Assembly: GCA_007133255.1 (NCBI GenBank)
Contig: SLMY01000169.1
Coordinates: 1 to 12,117 of the forward strand
Reading direction: 5' to 3'
Source: Clostridiales bacterium
GTDB lineage: Bacteria; Bacillota; Clostridia; Saccharofermentanales; UBA5734
Length of the DNA: 12,117 bases
The notes below the pieces were generated by a model. It was not told the origin of the DNA. It searched no databases and saw nothing but the letters and a program-made list of their open reading frames with translations. A program made the translations under genes and the position numbers. Positions 1-6,136 of the stretch are shown piece after piece; positions within the stretch are counted from its first letter, which is position 1, and each line of letters opens with the position of its first letter.

Positions 1-39
1 CGCTGGAGGTCGAGGGTTCGAGCCCCTTCTGCGTCGCCA
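1..39 (+). tRNA. 3' part of a tRNA, probably tRNA-Asp (cut by window edge)
   Basis: The first 39 bases fold as the 3' half of a tRNA: 3' side of the anticodon stem (GCTGG), a 5-base variable loop (AGGTC), a T-arm with stem GAGGG/CCCTT around TTCGAGC, the acceptor strand CTGCGTC, discriminator G and an encoded CCA at 37-39. The anticodon is outside the window. The G discriminator, the C just before the stem and the variable loop resemble bacterial tRNA-Asp, but this identity is an inference; the tRNA nature itself is clear. Confidence 0.85.
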
Positions 40-43
40 ATTC

Positions 44-119
44 GCCCAGATAGCTCAGTTGGTAGAGCAGTGGACTGAAAATCCTCGTGTCGCTGGTTCG
101 ATTCCGGCTCTGGGCACCA
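44..119 (+). tRNA. tRNA-Phe (anticodon GAA)
   Basis: This is a complete 76-nt tRNA with encoded CCA. The acceptor stem GCCCAGA (44-50) pairs perfectly with TCTGGGC (109-115), followed by discriminator A116 and CCA 117-119. The D-arm stem is GCTC/GAGC, the anticodon loop is CTGAAAA (75-81) with GAA at 77-79, the variable loop is GTGTC, and the T-arm is GCTGG-TTCGATT-CCGGC. The anticodon stem GTGGA/TCCTC has one T-T mismatch (bases 71 and 85, tRNA positions 28 and 42). It lies 4 nt behind the preceding tRNA, so the two are probably cotranscribed and processed from one precursor. Confidence 0.97.
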
Positions 120-121
120 CC

Positions 122-155
122 AAAACCGCTGAGGCATTTGCTTTAGGGGTTTTTG
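122..155 (+). terminator. Probable terminator of the tRNA operon
   Basis: Directly behind tRNA-Phe, CTGAGGC (129-135) can pair with GCTTTAG (140-146; two G-T pairs) around a 4-base loop, and an outer AAAACC/GGTTTT helix extends it into a run of five T. This has the form of a rho-independent terminator ending the tRNA transcript. The stem contains G-U pairs and a small bulge, so strength is uncertain. Confidence 0.65.
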
Positions 156-241
156 TGCATGACAGAGGCGAGTCCTGTTCATCTGTTGCTGCCTAAGAAT
201 CAATAATCAAATATCTGTTAAAACACCGGTTCTGATAAAAC

Positions 242-270
242 TTGCTGGTGAGGGGTACCTGTGGTAAAAT
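242..270 (+). promoter_or_regulatory. Putative sigma-A-type promoter of secG
   Basis: TTGCTG (242-247) and TAAAAT (265-270) are separated by exactly 17 bases. The -10 matches the consensus at five of six positions and the -35 at three. The predicted start near 277 gives a leader of about 38 nt that contains the secG ribosome binding site. It is the best promoter between the tRNA terminator and secG. Confidence 0.55.
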
Positions 271-314
271 CTTGTTGCCAATAAGCGACGGTTTGACAAT
301 CTGGAGGAAAGTAA

Positions 315-560
315 ATGAACACACTTATGATTATACTTGCCATTATCGATATTTTAGTTTGCATCGGGCTGATTCTTCTTGTTGTTTTTCAGGAAGGCCA
401 TTCTAAGGGTTTGGGTGCTATCGGTGGTGGTGCTGAAACGTTTTTTGGCAAAAGCAAAGGCCGCGGTATGGATGCGATGCTGAAGAAGCTGACGACTGTT
501 GCAGCGGTTGTGTTTGCCATTCTGACAATCGTGTTATATCTTATGACCGGCAGAGGCTAA
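315..560 (+). CDS. secG: SecG, preprotein translocase subunit
   Basis: This 81-residue protein is the small accessory subunit of the SecYEG protein-export channel in the cytoplasmic membrane, where it assists SecA-driven translocation. The length is typical. Two hydrophobic helices are visible (about residues 3-25 and 58-77), joined by the Gly-rich cytoplasmic loop SKGLGAIGGGAETFFGKSKG, the family signature (compare the GLG..GGG..TFFGK pattern). The ATG has an excellent ribosome binding site, GGAGGAAA at 303-310. It has its own promoter upstream and a strong terminator at 696-728, so it looks monocistronic, although secG and rnr are often adjacent in Bacillota. Confidence 0.96.
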   Translation: MNTLMIILAIIDILVCIGLILLVVFQEGHSKGLGAIGGGAETFFGKSKGRGMDAMLKKLTTVAAVVFAILTIVLYLMTGRG

Positions 561-695
561 TTCAGCAGACGTGAAAATCAGCAAACAAATCTGGTTATTG
601 ATCAGCCGTAAATAGTTAAGCGGCACATGATAACAATTCGCAATAAGTATAGATACGATAAACAGAAACCAATAAAATGATGTTTACAAGAGTAA

Positions 696-728
696 AGGCA
701 GAGGTTTTGCTTGAACCTCTGTTTTTTT
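696..728 (+). terminator. Strong rho-independent terminator after secG
   Basis: A perfect 8-bp stem, CAGAGGTT (699-706) with AACCTCTG (714-721), closes a 7-base loop and is followed at once by seven T (722-728). Upstream As can extend the stem against the T run. It should end secG transcription and insulate rnr. Confidence 0.92.
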
Positions 729-763
729 GTCAGCCGCGCATAAGTGATATCTTTTATTCAATG

Positions 764-772
764 TGGCATAAT
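764..772 (+). promoter_or_regulatory. Possible extended -10 promoter for rnr
   Basis: TGGCATAAT has the TGn extension plus a -10 matching five of six positions. No good -35 lies 16-18 bases upstream. Since the secG terminator isolates rnr, some promoter is expected between 729 and 900, and this is the best candidate I see; it would give a leader of about 130 nt. Confidence 0.4.
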
Positions 773-907
773 ATGGATAAGCAATGAGTTATTTTGAAGT
801 GATCATGACAGACATTCACTGCAAGCCTATCAGGACAGCTGGTGACTATCAGATATCTTTCATGATCGGACAACCTTTCGAGCCAGTGTTCGAAGTTAGG
901 AGTACAT

Positions 908-2806
908 ATGCAGACATGTGTGGGCGTTTTACAGCAGGCAGGACAAAGCGGACGTGTTATATTCGACCGCTATGATCCGCTGCTTGGCAAAGAGGCATGG
1001 ATAGACGCGAACAACCTGGGTGGAGCTCCGTTTGGCATGAAAGTAGTCTGTGAGCTTCTATATGAAGTTACAGAACCTGTTGATGAACCGCCGCGCGCAA
1101 AAATAATAGAAGTACTGGGAGACCCGGGGAATAGAGACGTCGCGATGCTGTCAATCATTCGCCAGCACCATCTGCCGGAGACATTTCCCGTTCCAGTTAT
1201 GGAGGCGGCCCAATCCTTTCCTTTACGGCTTGAGGAGGCGGTTATTAGGCAAGAACTTAAAAAAGGGCGCGCTGATCTTCGGGACGAGCTGACAATCACT
1301 ATAGATGGGGAGGAAGCGAAAGATCTTGATGATGCTATCCATATAAAAAAGATGCCCGACGGCAGATTTGAACTGGGCGTTCATATCGCGGATGTAACCC
1401 ATTATGTAAAAGAAAATGAGATTCTCGATCTGGAGGCATTTAAGCGCGGCACGAGTGTTTACCTGGTAGACAGAGTGATTCCAATGCTGCCGCCACGACT
1501 CTCCAATGGTATATGCAGTCTTAATCCTGACCAGGACCGGCTGACACTGAGCGCGATAATGACAATTGATAACAATGGTGAAATTATTAAAGGGCACTTA
1601 CAGGAAACCATCATTCGCAGTCATGCCCGTTCCTCTTACCGTGAAGTAAAAGAGGCGCTTGAGACTTCAAAACTTCCAGATGGCAGACCGCCATGGTTTT
1701 TGGATGCTGTCAATCAGATGTATGAGCTGTCAGAGGCTCTGCGTAAAAAACGGCTTAGACGTGGAACGATTGAATTTGAGTTTCCTGAAACTCATGTTGA
1801 GTTAGATGAAGAGGGCCGGCCTTTAGACATATATCCCTATCCGATCAGCTTCGCGAATGGCATTATTGAAGAGTTTATGATAGCGGCCAATGAGTTTGTC
1901 GCGGAAAAAGCAGAAAAGGCTAAATTACCTTTTCTGTATCGTGTACATGAATTGCCGGATCCAGAGAAGTTAGATCGATTTATCCGGCTGGCTAACATTC
2001 TCGGTCTAAGAATCAAGCTGAAAGGTGCCCCCAGTCCCGGAAAGCTGGCACAAGTGCTTGAATCGGTAAAAACTGAACCGTTTGGACAGACCTTATCCCA
2101 GCTATTGCTCCGGTCACTGGCCAAGGCACGATACGCTCCGGATAATTTGGGGCATTTTGGACTGGCTTCTTCACATTATTGCCATTTCACATCACCGATC
2201 AGAAGATATCCTGATCTGTTTATCCATCGAGTTCTAAAGGCGCAGCTCCATGACGCGCTAAAGACAGACACATGGAAAGGTATGACAGATAATCTGGCAG
2301 ACCATACATCTGATACAGAGCGCAACGCTATGTATGCTGAAAGAGATTCAGTTGATCAGAAAGCTTCTGAGTTTTTCAGTGAACGGATTGGCGAAGTTTT
2401 CAGCGGAATTATATCTGGATTCAATAAAGCAGGTATTTATATCCAGCTTGAGAATACGGCGGAAGGCATGGTCCCCTTTAGAACAATGGATGGATATATC
2501 AGCTATGAGGAAGAGCGCCTGCGGGCCGTAAACGAAACAGCGGGGCATATCTACAGCATTGGCGACCCGGTTGTTATTCAGGTAGCACAGGCTGATACCG
2601 TTCAAAGACGTGTTGATTTTGAAATGATTGAGCATATGGACAGAAAACTTATTACGAAAGACAGTAGAAGTCAGCAAGGTGATCGGCGCGGCCAGAATAA
2701 GAAAAACAGTAAACGCGGCAAAAGCGGTGCAGGTAAAAAAGACTACGCGAAAAGCAGTAACAAAGGTAAAAATAAGAAACGTAAAAACAAGAGAAAGAAT
2801 AAGTGA
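908..2806 (+). CDS. rnr: RNase R-type 3'-5' exoribonuclease, N-terminally short
   Basis: RNase II/R family enzyme that degrades RNA processively from the 3' end in the cytoplasm. In order: a cold-shock domain (about 3-55) that aligns with the second one of RNase R; the RNB catalytic domain (about 105-450) with the metal-binding cluster IDGEEAKDLDDA (132-143; D133, D139, D141, D142), GTSVYLVDRVIPMLPPRLSN (181-200) and FTSPIRRYPDL (427-437); an S1 RNA-binding domain (about 494-575); and a Lys/Arg-rich tail (about 579-632). At 632 residues it is well short of the usual 700-800: the N-terminal helix-turn-helix and first cold-shock domain are absent. An in-frame stop at 863-865 and AGGAG at 898-902, five bases before ATG 908, support this start. 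The catalytic core looks intact, so it should be active, perhaps with altered handling of structured RNA. Confidence 0.93.
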   Translation: MQTCVGVLQQAGQSGRVIFDRYDPLLGKEAWIDANNLGGAPFGMKVVCELLYEVTEPVDEPPRAKIIEVLGDPGNRDVAMLSIIRQHHLPETFPVPVMEAAQSFPLRLEEAVIRQELKKGRADLRDELTITIDGEEAKDLDDAIHIKKMPDGRFELGVHIADVTHYVKENEILDLEAFKRGTSVYLVDRVIPMLPPRLSNGICSLNPDQDRLTLSAIMTIDNNGEIIKGHLQETIIRSHARSSYREVKEALETSKLPDGRPPWFLDAVNQMYELSEALRKKRLRRGTIEFEFPETHVELDEEGRPLDIYPYPISFANGIIEEFMIAANEFVAEKAEKAKLPFLYRVHELPDPEKLDRFIRLANILGLRIKLKGAPSPGKLAQVLESVKTEPFGQTLSQLLLRSLAKARYAPDNLGHFGLASSHYCHFTSPIRRYPDLFIHRVLKAQLHDALKTDTWKGMTDNLADHTSDTERNAMYAERDSVDQKASEFFSERIGEVFSGIISGFNKAGIYIQLENTAEGMVPFRTMDGYISYEEERLRAVNETAGHIYSIGDPVVIQVAQADTVQRRVDFEMIEHMDRKLITKDSRSQQGDRRGQNKKNSKRGKSGAGKKDYAKSSNKGKNKKRKNKRKNK

Positions 2807-2822
2807 TCAATACATGCGGTAA

Positions 2823-2850
2823 TTGCCTGGCATGTCCTTATGCCAGGCAA
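2823..2850. terminator. 11-bp hairpin between convergent rnr and HPr-like genes
   Basis: TTGCCTGGCAT (2823-2833) and ATGCCAGGCAA (2840-2850) form a perfect 11-bp stem with a 6-base loop, 16 bases after the rnr stop and 13 bases beyond the stop of the convergent gene. Neither strand has a proper T tract after the stem, so it may be a weak bidirectional terminator or mainly a 3'-end-protecting structure. The hairpin is certain; the role is inferred from position. Confidence 0.65.
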
Positions 2851-2863
2851 AACAGATAAAGGC

Positions 2864-3091
2864 TCAAACAATAAAATTTTTCAGTTTTTCTTTCAGCTCG
2901 GAGACATCGTTCTCATGAGTCTCAACATCAATTGGTTTAGCCAGATCCAAGCTGAAAATACCCATAATAGATTTAGCATCAACTACATATCTGCCGGAAG
3001 CAAGATCGACATCGAACGGAAACTCATTAACAATGCGGACGAATTCTTTCACATCATTTATCGATTTCAGGTGGACTGTAAATTTTTCCAT
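2864..3091 (-). CDS. HPr-like protein without the phosphorylatable histidine
   Basis: This 75-residue protein belongs to the HPr (PTS phosphocarrier) fold family. The best-kept part is GRYVVDAKSIMGIFSLDL (33-50), equivalent to the HPr region around regulatory Ser46; Ser41 here is that serine. The active-site segment that reads GLHARP in true HPr is replaced by INDVKEF (11-17), so it cannot accept phosphate from enzyme I in the usual way. Such proteins are common in Clostridia and recall Crh of Bacillus, which also lost His15 and keeps Ser46. A regulatory rather than sugar-transport role is inferred. The ATG at 3091-3089 has AAAGGAG (3108-3102) ten bases upstream. It is the only clear - strand gene, divergent from mtaB and convergent with rnr. 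Confidence 0.88.
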   Translation of the reverse strand: MEKFTVHLKSINDVKEFVRIVNEFPFDVDLASGRYVVDAKSIMGIFSLDLAKPIDVETHENDVSELKEKLKNFIV

Positions 3092-3127
3092 ACTGCCATT
3101 ACTCCTTTAATTGAGTTGTCTGGCTAA

Positions 3128-3157
3128 ATTGTGCCTGATATATGATCAATCTGTCAA
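3128..3157 (-). promoter_or_regulatory. Putative promoter of the HPr-like gene, sharing a palindrome with the mtaB promoter
   Basis: On the - strand a perfect TTGACA (3157 down to 3152) is followed after 18 bases by CACAAT (3133 down to 3128), four of six matches. The start would fall near 3121, leaving a leader of about 30 nt with the AAAGGAG site. The -35 is one arm of the palindrome at 3151-3164. Confidence 0.5.
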
Positions 3158-3186
3158 TTGACAGTCTTTATAGACTGCTTTATTTT
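3151..3186 (+). promoter_or_regulatory. Promoter of mtaB with two overlapping inverted repeats
   Basis: A perfect TTGACA (3158-3163), a 17-base spacer and TATTTT (3181-3186) form a good sigma-A promoter. The -35 is half of the 14-bp perfect palindrome CTGTCAATTGACAG (3151-3164). The spacer holds a second inverted repeat, CAGTCT-TTAT-AGACTG (3162-3177). Either could be an operator. The promoter also shows that translation cannot begin at the in-frame TTG at 3158, which lies inside the -35. Confidence 0.72.
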
Positions 3187-3214
3187 AAAACGAATGAGGG
3201 AAAAAGATAAAGAT

Positions 3215-4645
3215 ATGGAAAAAATCATCGCGGCTTTTCAAACACTTGGCTGTAAAACAAATCATTATGAAACCGACGCGATCCGGATGCAGTTTCAGAG
3301 CGCTGGATTTGAAATTGTTTCATTTAGTCAGGATGCGGATGTATATGTACTCAATACCTGCACAGTGACAGGTGAGGCAGACCGAAAAACAAAACAATAC
3401 CTGAGGCGCGCCAAAAATAATCATCCAAAAGCTGTTCTGGTCGCTTTAGGCTGTGCGGTTGAACTGGGGAACGGCCATAATGGAATCGACATCCAGCTGG
3501 GGACCTTCAGAAAAAAAGAAGCTTTATCTGAAGTTATTGATTACATAGTAAAAAGCAAGCCTGATCTCGCCAAGAAGCTGAGAAAGGATCTTGTAGATAA
3601 GACCAGAAGCGAACAGCGATTAAAATCCGCGGATTGGTTTGGCAATGAGAATACTGAAGGCAGGCAGTCAAGTGCGAAAGCTGGTCATTTGACTGATTCA
3701 GCGCTTACATCAGCTTATGATGAGTGGGGCTCAGTAGACAGGCAAAATGAGACAAGAGCTCATATTAAAATAGAAGATGGCTGTGATTATGCCTGTTCTT
3801 ACTGCGCGATCCCGTTGGCCAGAGGATCTGTTCGAAGCCGTTTGCCACATTATATTCTGGCCGAGGCAGCCGCGCTGGCGAAAGCAGGTTATAAAGAAAT
3901 TGTTCTGACAGGTATTCATATTTGCTCCTATGGCAGAGACTGGCAAAAGCCGGGAGAACATCTGATGCGCCTGGCACTCGATCTGTCTGAAATAGCGGGC
4001 ATTGATAGAATCCGTCTCGGATCTTTGGAACCGCGCTTTATTTCAGATGAGTGGATTAATCTGGCTAAGAAGAACAAAAAACTATGTCCGCACTTTCATC
4101 TGTCTTTGCAAAGCGGCAGTGATACTGTTCTGGCACGCATGAATCGCAGATATGATACTGGTACTTACGCACGGGTTGTAACCCTGTTGAGACAAAGCTT
4201 TGACGATCCTGCTCTTACAACTGATATTATCACAGGGTTTCCTGGTGAGACAAAGCAAGAACATGAGGATAGTCTTGCCTTTTGCAAAAGTCTGGGCTTT
4301 TCAAGAATGCATGTATTTAAGTATTCCCGCCGATCAGGCACAGCGGCAGCCGCTATGAGCGGCCAGGTTGCTCCTCAGGTGATCAGCCAGAGAAGCAGAG
4401 AAATGGGCGATCTTGCCAGAAAGATGATGACTGAGTATCATCAAAGGCAGATTGGCAAGCACTTGCGGATCATTCTTGAAAAACAAGTATCTGAACATAT
4501 TTATACAGGATATAGCGATCAATACATACCAGTCAGGGTCAATGTATCGGATACATGTAAACCAGGTTCACTCGTTACAGCAAAAGCAGCAAGAATTGAC
4601 GAAAATTGCGTGATATGCGGTAATGCAATCTGCTTGAATCCATGA
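3215..4645 (+). CDS. mtaB: MtaB, tRNA (t6A37-C2) methylthiotransferase
   Basis: Radical-SAM methylthiotransferase that converts t6A at tRNA position 37 to ms2t6A, aiding decoding of ANN codons. From ATG 3215 it has 476 residues. The N-terminal MTTase domain holds the cluster cysteines C13 (TLGC), C49 (NTC) and C80 (LGC); the radical-SAM domain opens with C190, C194 and C197 (CDYACSYC); a TRAM RNA-binding domain ends the protein (about 415-470). FQTLGCKTNHYETDAI and KEIVLTGIHICSYG fit MtaB (YqeV) rather than MiaB or RimO. The stretch between C80 and C190 is about 35 residues longer than in the Bacillus protein, with a Lys-rich, low-conservation linker. The start is a choice: ATG 3215 gives the family N-terminus, with GAGGG at 3196-3200 rather far upstream; ATG 3194 is an alternative without a binding site. 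Confidence 0.93.
   Translation: MEKIIAAFQTLGCKTNHYETDAIRMQFQSAGFEIVSFSQDADVYVLNTCTVTGEADRKTKQYLRRAKNNHPKAVLVALGCAVELGNGHNGIDIQLGTFRKKEALSEVIDYIVKSKPDLAKKLRKDLVDKTRSEQRLKSADWFGNENTEGRQSSAKAGHLTDSALTSAYDEWGSVDRQNETRAHIKIEDGCDYACSYCAIPLARGSVRSRLPHYILAEAAALAKAGYKEIVLTGIHICSYGRDWQKPGEHLMRLALDLSEIAGIDRIRLGSLEPRFISDEWINLAKKNKKLCPHFHLSLQSGSDTVLARMNRRYDTGTYARVVTLLRQSFDDPALTTDIITGFPGETKQEHEDSLAFCKSLGFSRMHVFKYSRRSGTAAAAMSGQVAPQVISQRSREMGDLARKMMTEYHQRQIGKHLRIILEKQVSEHIYTGYSDQYIPVRVNVSDTCKPGSLVTAKAARIDENCVICGNAICLNP
4596..4624 (+). promoter_or_regulatory. Possible promoter for ireB inside the 3' end of mtaB
   Basis: TTGACG (4596-4601), 17 bases, then GGTAAT (4619-4624): five of six and four of six matches. 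It lies within coding sequence of mtaB, and readthrough from mtaB is equally possible because no terminator separates the two genes. Confidence 0.3.
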
Positions 4646-4706
4646 TAAGATATAAATTACCAAACAGACTTTAATGGATGCCAGAATGACGCAAGGAGGA
4701 ATCGGC

Positions 4707-4958
4707 ATGATCGATAATGAGACAACCCGGTTTGAAATGGGTAAAGACAACGATCACGAAGCAAAAGAAATCATGTCAGAGGTTCTATCTGCCCTGAAAG
4801 AAAAAGGATATAATCCTGTCAATCAGCTGGTGGGATATTTTCTGTCTGGCGATCCAACATATATCACGAACCACAAGAACGCCAGGGCTGTAATCCGTCG
4901 TATGGAACGTGATGAGCTGCTTGAGGTGATTGTCAAAGAGTACATCTCAAAGCTGTAG
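4707..4958 (+). CDS. ireB: IreB family regulatory protein (UPF0297 / YrzL)
   Basis: This 83-residue cytoplasmic protein matches the IreB family along its whole length, with the hallmark KGYNPVNQLVGYFLSGDP (34-51) and RMERDELLE (65-73). In Enterococcus faecalis IreB is phosphorylated near its N-terminus by the PASTA kinase IreK and restrains cephalosporin resistance; the threonines T6 and T7 here are candidate equivalents. ATG 4707 is preferred over an in-frame ATG at 4674 because AAGGAGG (4693-4699) sits seven bases before it and it gives the family N-terminus. In many Bacillota ireB is followed directly by ruvX and a DUF1292 gene; here both follow, but with a reductase gene in between. Confidence 0.93.
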   Translation: MIDNETTRFEMGKDNDHEAKEIMSEVLSALKEKGYNPVNQLVGYFLSGDPTYITNHKNARAVIRRMERDELLEVIVKEYISKL

Positions 4959-5104
4959 AGACGGGAAGCAGCTGCTGGTCGTTACGGTCCGGTATCTGTT
5001 TCATGTTTTTTGTGAATCAGTGTTTGTGTTTAGCAAAGATATACAGAAGGGAGTCTGCAAGGCGCAATGGTTAGTTGATCTGGCTGTTGCCCTTTCATGA
5101 TACC

Positions 5105-6106
5105 ATGCAATATAACGAACTGGGGCAATCAGGATTGTCCGTGTCGCGCCTGTGTTTCGGTACCCTGACTATAGGTCCGTCACAGGCCGCTTTGTGTGAT
5201 GACGAAGCGGCCTCCCTGATCGTCTACTCACTCAACAAGGGTATAAATTTCCTTGATACAGCGGAGCTGTACGATAATTATGATGTGATCCGCAAAGTGT
5301 TGCGGCAGTGTTCGCGGCGTCCTGTGATCGCGACAAAGACATATGCTTATACTCGCCAGCAGGCACAGGCAAGTTTTGACCTTGCAAGAAAAAAGCTGGA
5401 TACAGATTGTATTGACATCTTCCTTTTGCATGAACAGGAAAGCATGCTGACAATGGCCGGTCATCATGAGGCTTTTTCTTTCATGCTGGAACTGAAGGAA
5501 AAAGGGCTGGTTCGTGCCATCGGATTATCAACTCACGCGATTGAACCTGTACGTGCCCTGGCAGACGCGAAGTCCAGCCATAACTCAATCTGGCACAAGC
5601 ATCAGCTTGAACCTGGAGCCTACCGGTATGCGGATATTATTCATCCGCTGATCAATTTACGCGGCATTGGCATTCTGGATGGCAGTGCCGGTGAGATGAT
5701 AACAGCCTGCAGGCAGGCCCAAAGCACAGGACTGGGATTATATGGTATGAAGGCTTTAGGCGGCGGACATCTGCTGCCGGTTTATTGTGAAGCCATGGCG
5801 TTCATGATGGACCTTGAGTTTTTATCTTCAGTTGCTGTTGGTATGCAAAGCCAGGATGAAATTGATACAAATCTTTCGGTTTTTTCCGGTTTGCCTGTAT
5901 CTGATAAGCAAGTGAAGCAAGCAATGCGCAAGAAACGCCAGCTCAGGATTGAAGACTGGTGTTCTGGCTGCGGAAAGTGTGTTGAACGCTGCGGAGAGGA
6001 CGCGTTGTATATGCTGCGGGACAAAGCACATGTCAATCAGCAGAAATGCGTTTATTGCGGTTATTGCGCGTCAGTCTGCAGAGAATTCGCCATTAAGATA
6101 TTCTAA
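5105..6106 (+). CDS. Aldo/keto reductase with C-terminal 2[4Fe-4S] ferredoxin domain
   Basis: An AKR-fold oxidoreductase (residues 1 to about 275) is fused to a ferredoxin module. The AKR tetrad is visible: D51 and Y56 (DTAELY), K78 (ATK) and H109 (LLH). The tail has two cluster motifs, C286/C289/C292/C296 (CSGCGKCVERC) and C315/C318/C321/C325 (CVYCGYCASVC). Members are typical of anaerobes and are thought to couple a carbonyl or related reduction to iron-sulfur electron transfer; the substrate is unknown. The start is uncertain: ATG 5105 gives the family N-terminus MQYNELGQSGLSVSRL but has no clear ribosome binding site. In-frame TTG 5075 follows a stop at 5072-5074 and overlaps the stop of a three-codon ATG frame (5067-5078). 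It sits between ireB and ruvX, genes that are usually adjacent. Confidence 0.88.
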   Translation: MQYNELGQSGLSVSRLCFGTLTIGPSQAALCDDEAASLIVYSLNKGINFLDTAELYDNYDVIRKVLRQCSRRPVIATKTYAYTRQQAQASFDLARKKLDTDCIDIFLLHEQESMLTMAGHHEAFSFMLELKEKGLVRAIGLSTHAIEPVRALADAKSSHNSIWHKHQLEPGAYRYADIIHPLINLRGIGILDGSAGEMITACRQAQSTGLGLYGMKALGGGHLLPVYCEAMAFMMDLEFLSSVAVGMQSQDEIDTNLSVFSGLPVSDKQVKQAMRKKRQLRIEDWCSGCGKCVERCGEDALYMLRDKAHVNQQKCVYCGYCASVCREFAIKIF

Positions 6107-6136
6107 ATAAGAGTACATATATAATGGAGAAAAAGG

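Larger units (their letters stand above)
561..907 (+). other. 347-bp intergenic region between secG and rnr
   Basis: The first part (561-695) is AT-rich and shows no convincing reading frame or hairpin; it is probably the secG 3' untranslated region. It ends in the terminator at 696-728. The second part (729-907) holds a possible extended -10 promoter at 764-772 and the rnr ribosome binding site (TTAGGAG, 896-902). A 63-codon frame from ATG 784 overlaps the rnr start in another frame but has only a weak GGATAAG upstream and no family resemblance. No part of this stretch encodes the missing N-terminal RNase R domains in any frame I read. Confidence 0.6.

Noticed and set aside
784..975. A 63-codon frame upstream of and overlapping the rnr start
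   Set aside because: Only a weak binding site, no resemblance to the missing RNase R domains or any family I know, and it runs out of frame into the well-supported rnr gene. A leader peptide cannot be excluded.
970..1597. Long antisense frames opposite rnr
   Set aside because: Overlap the conserved RNase R coding sequence, lack ribosome binding sites and show no recognisable protein features.
2840..3127. + strand frame opposite the HPr-like gene
   Set aside because: Mirror of the HPr-like gene; the - strand frame has the family motif and a ribosome binding site, the + strand frame has neither.
4966..4985. Small palindrome AGCAGCTGCT after ireB as a terminator
   Set aside because: No loop of usable size and no T run directly behind it; the T run near 5005 is too far away.
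6120..6125. Perfect TATAAT just before ruvX
   Set aside because: It abuts the ribosome binding site, there is no -35 at a suitable distance, and a transcript starting there would lose that site. Probably chance in an AT-rich gap.
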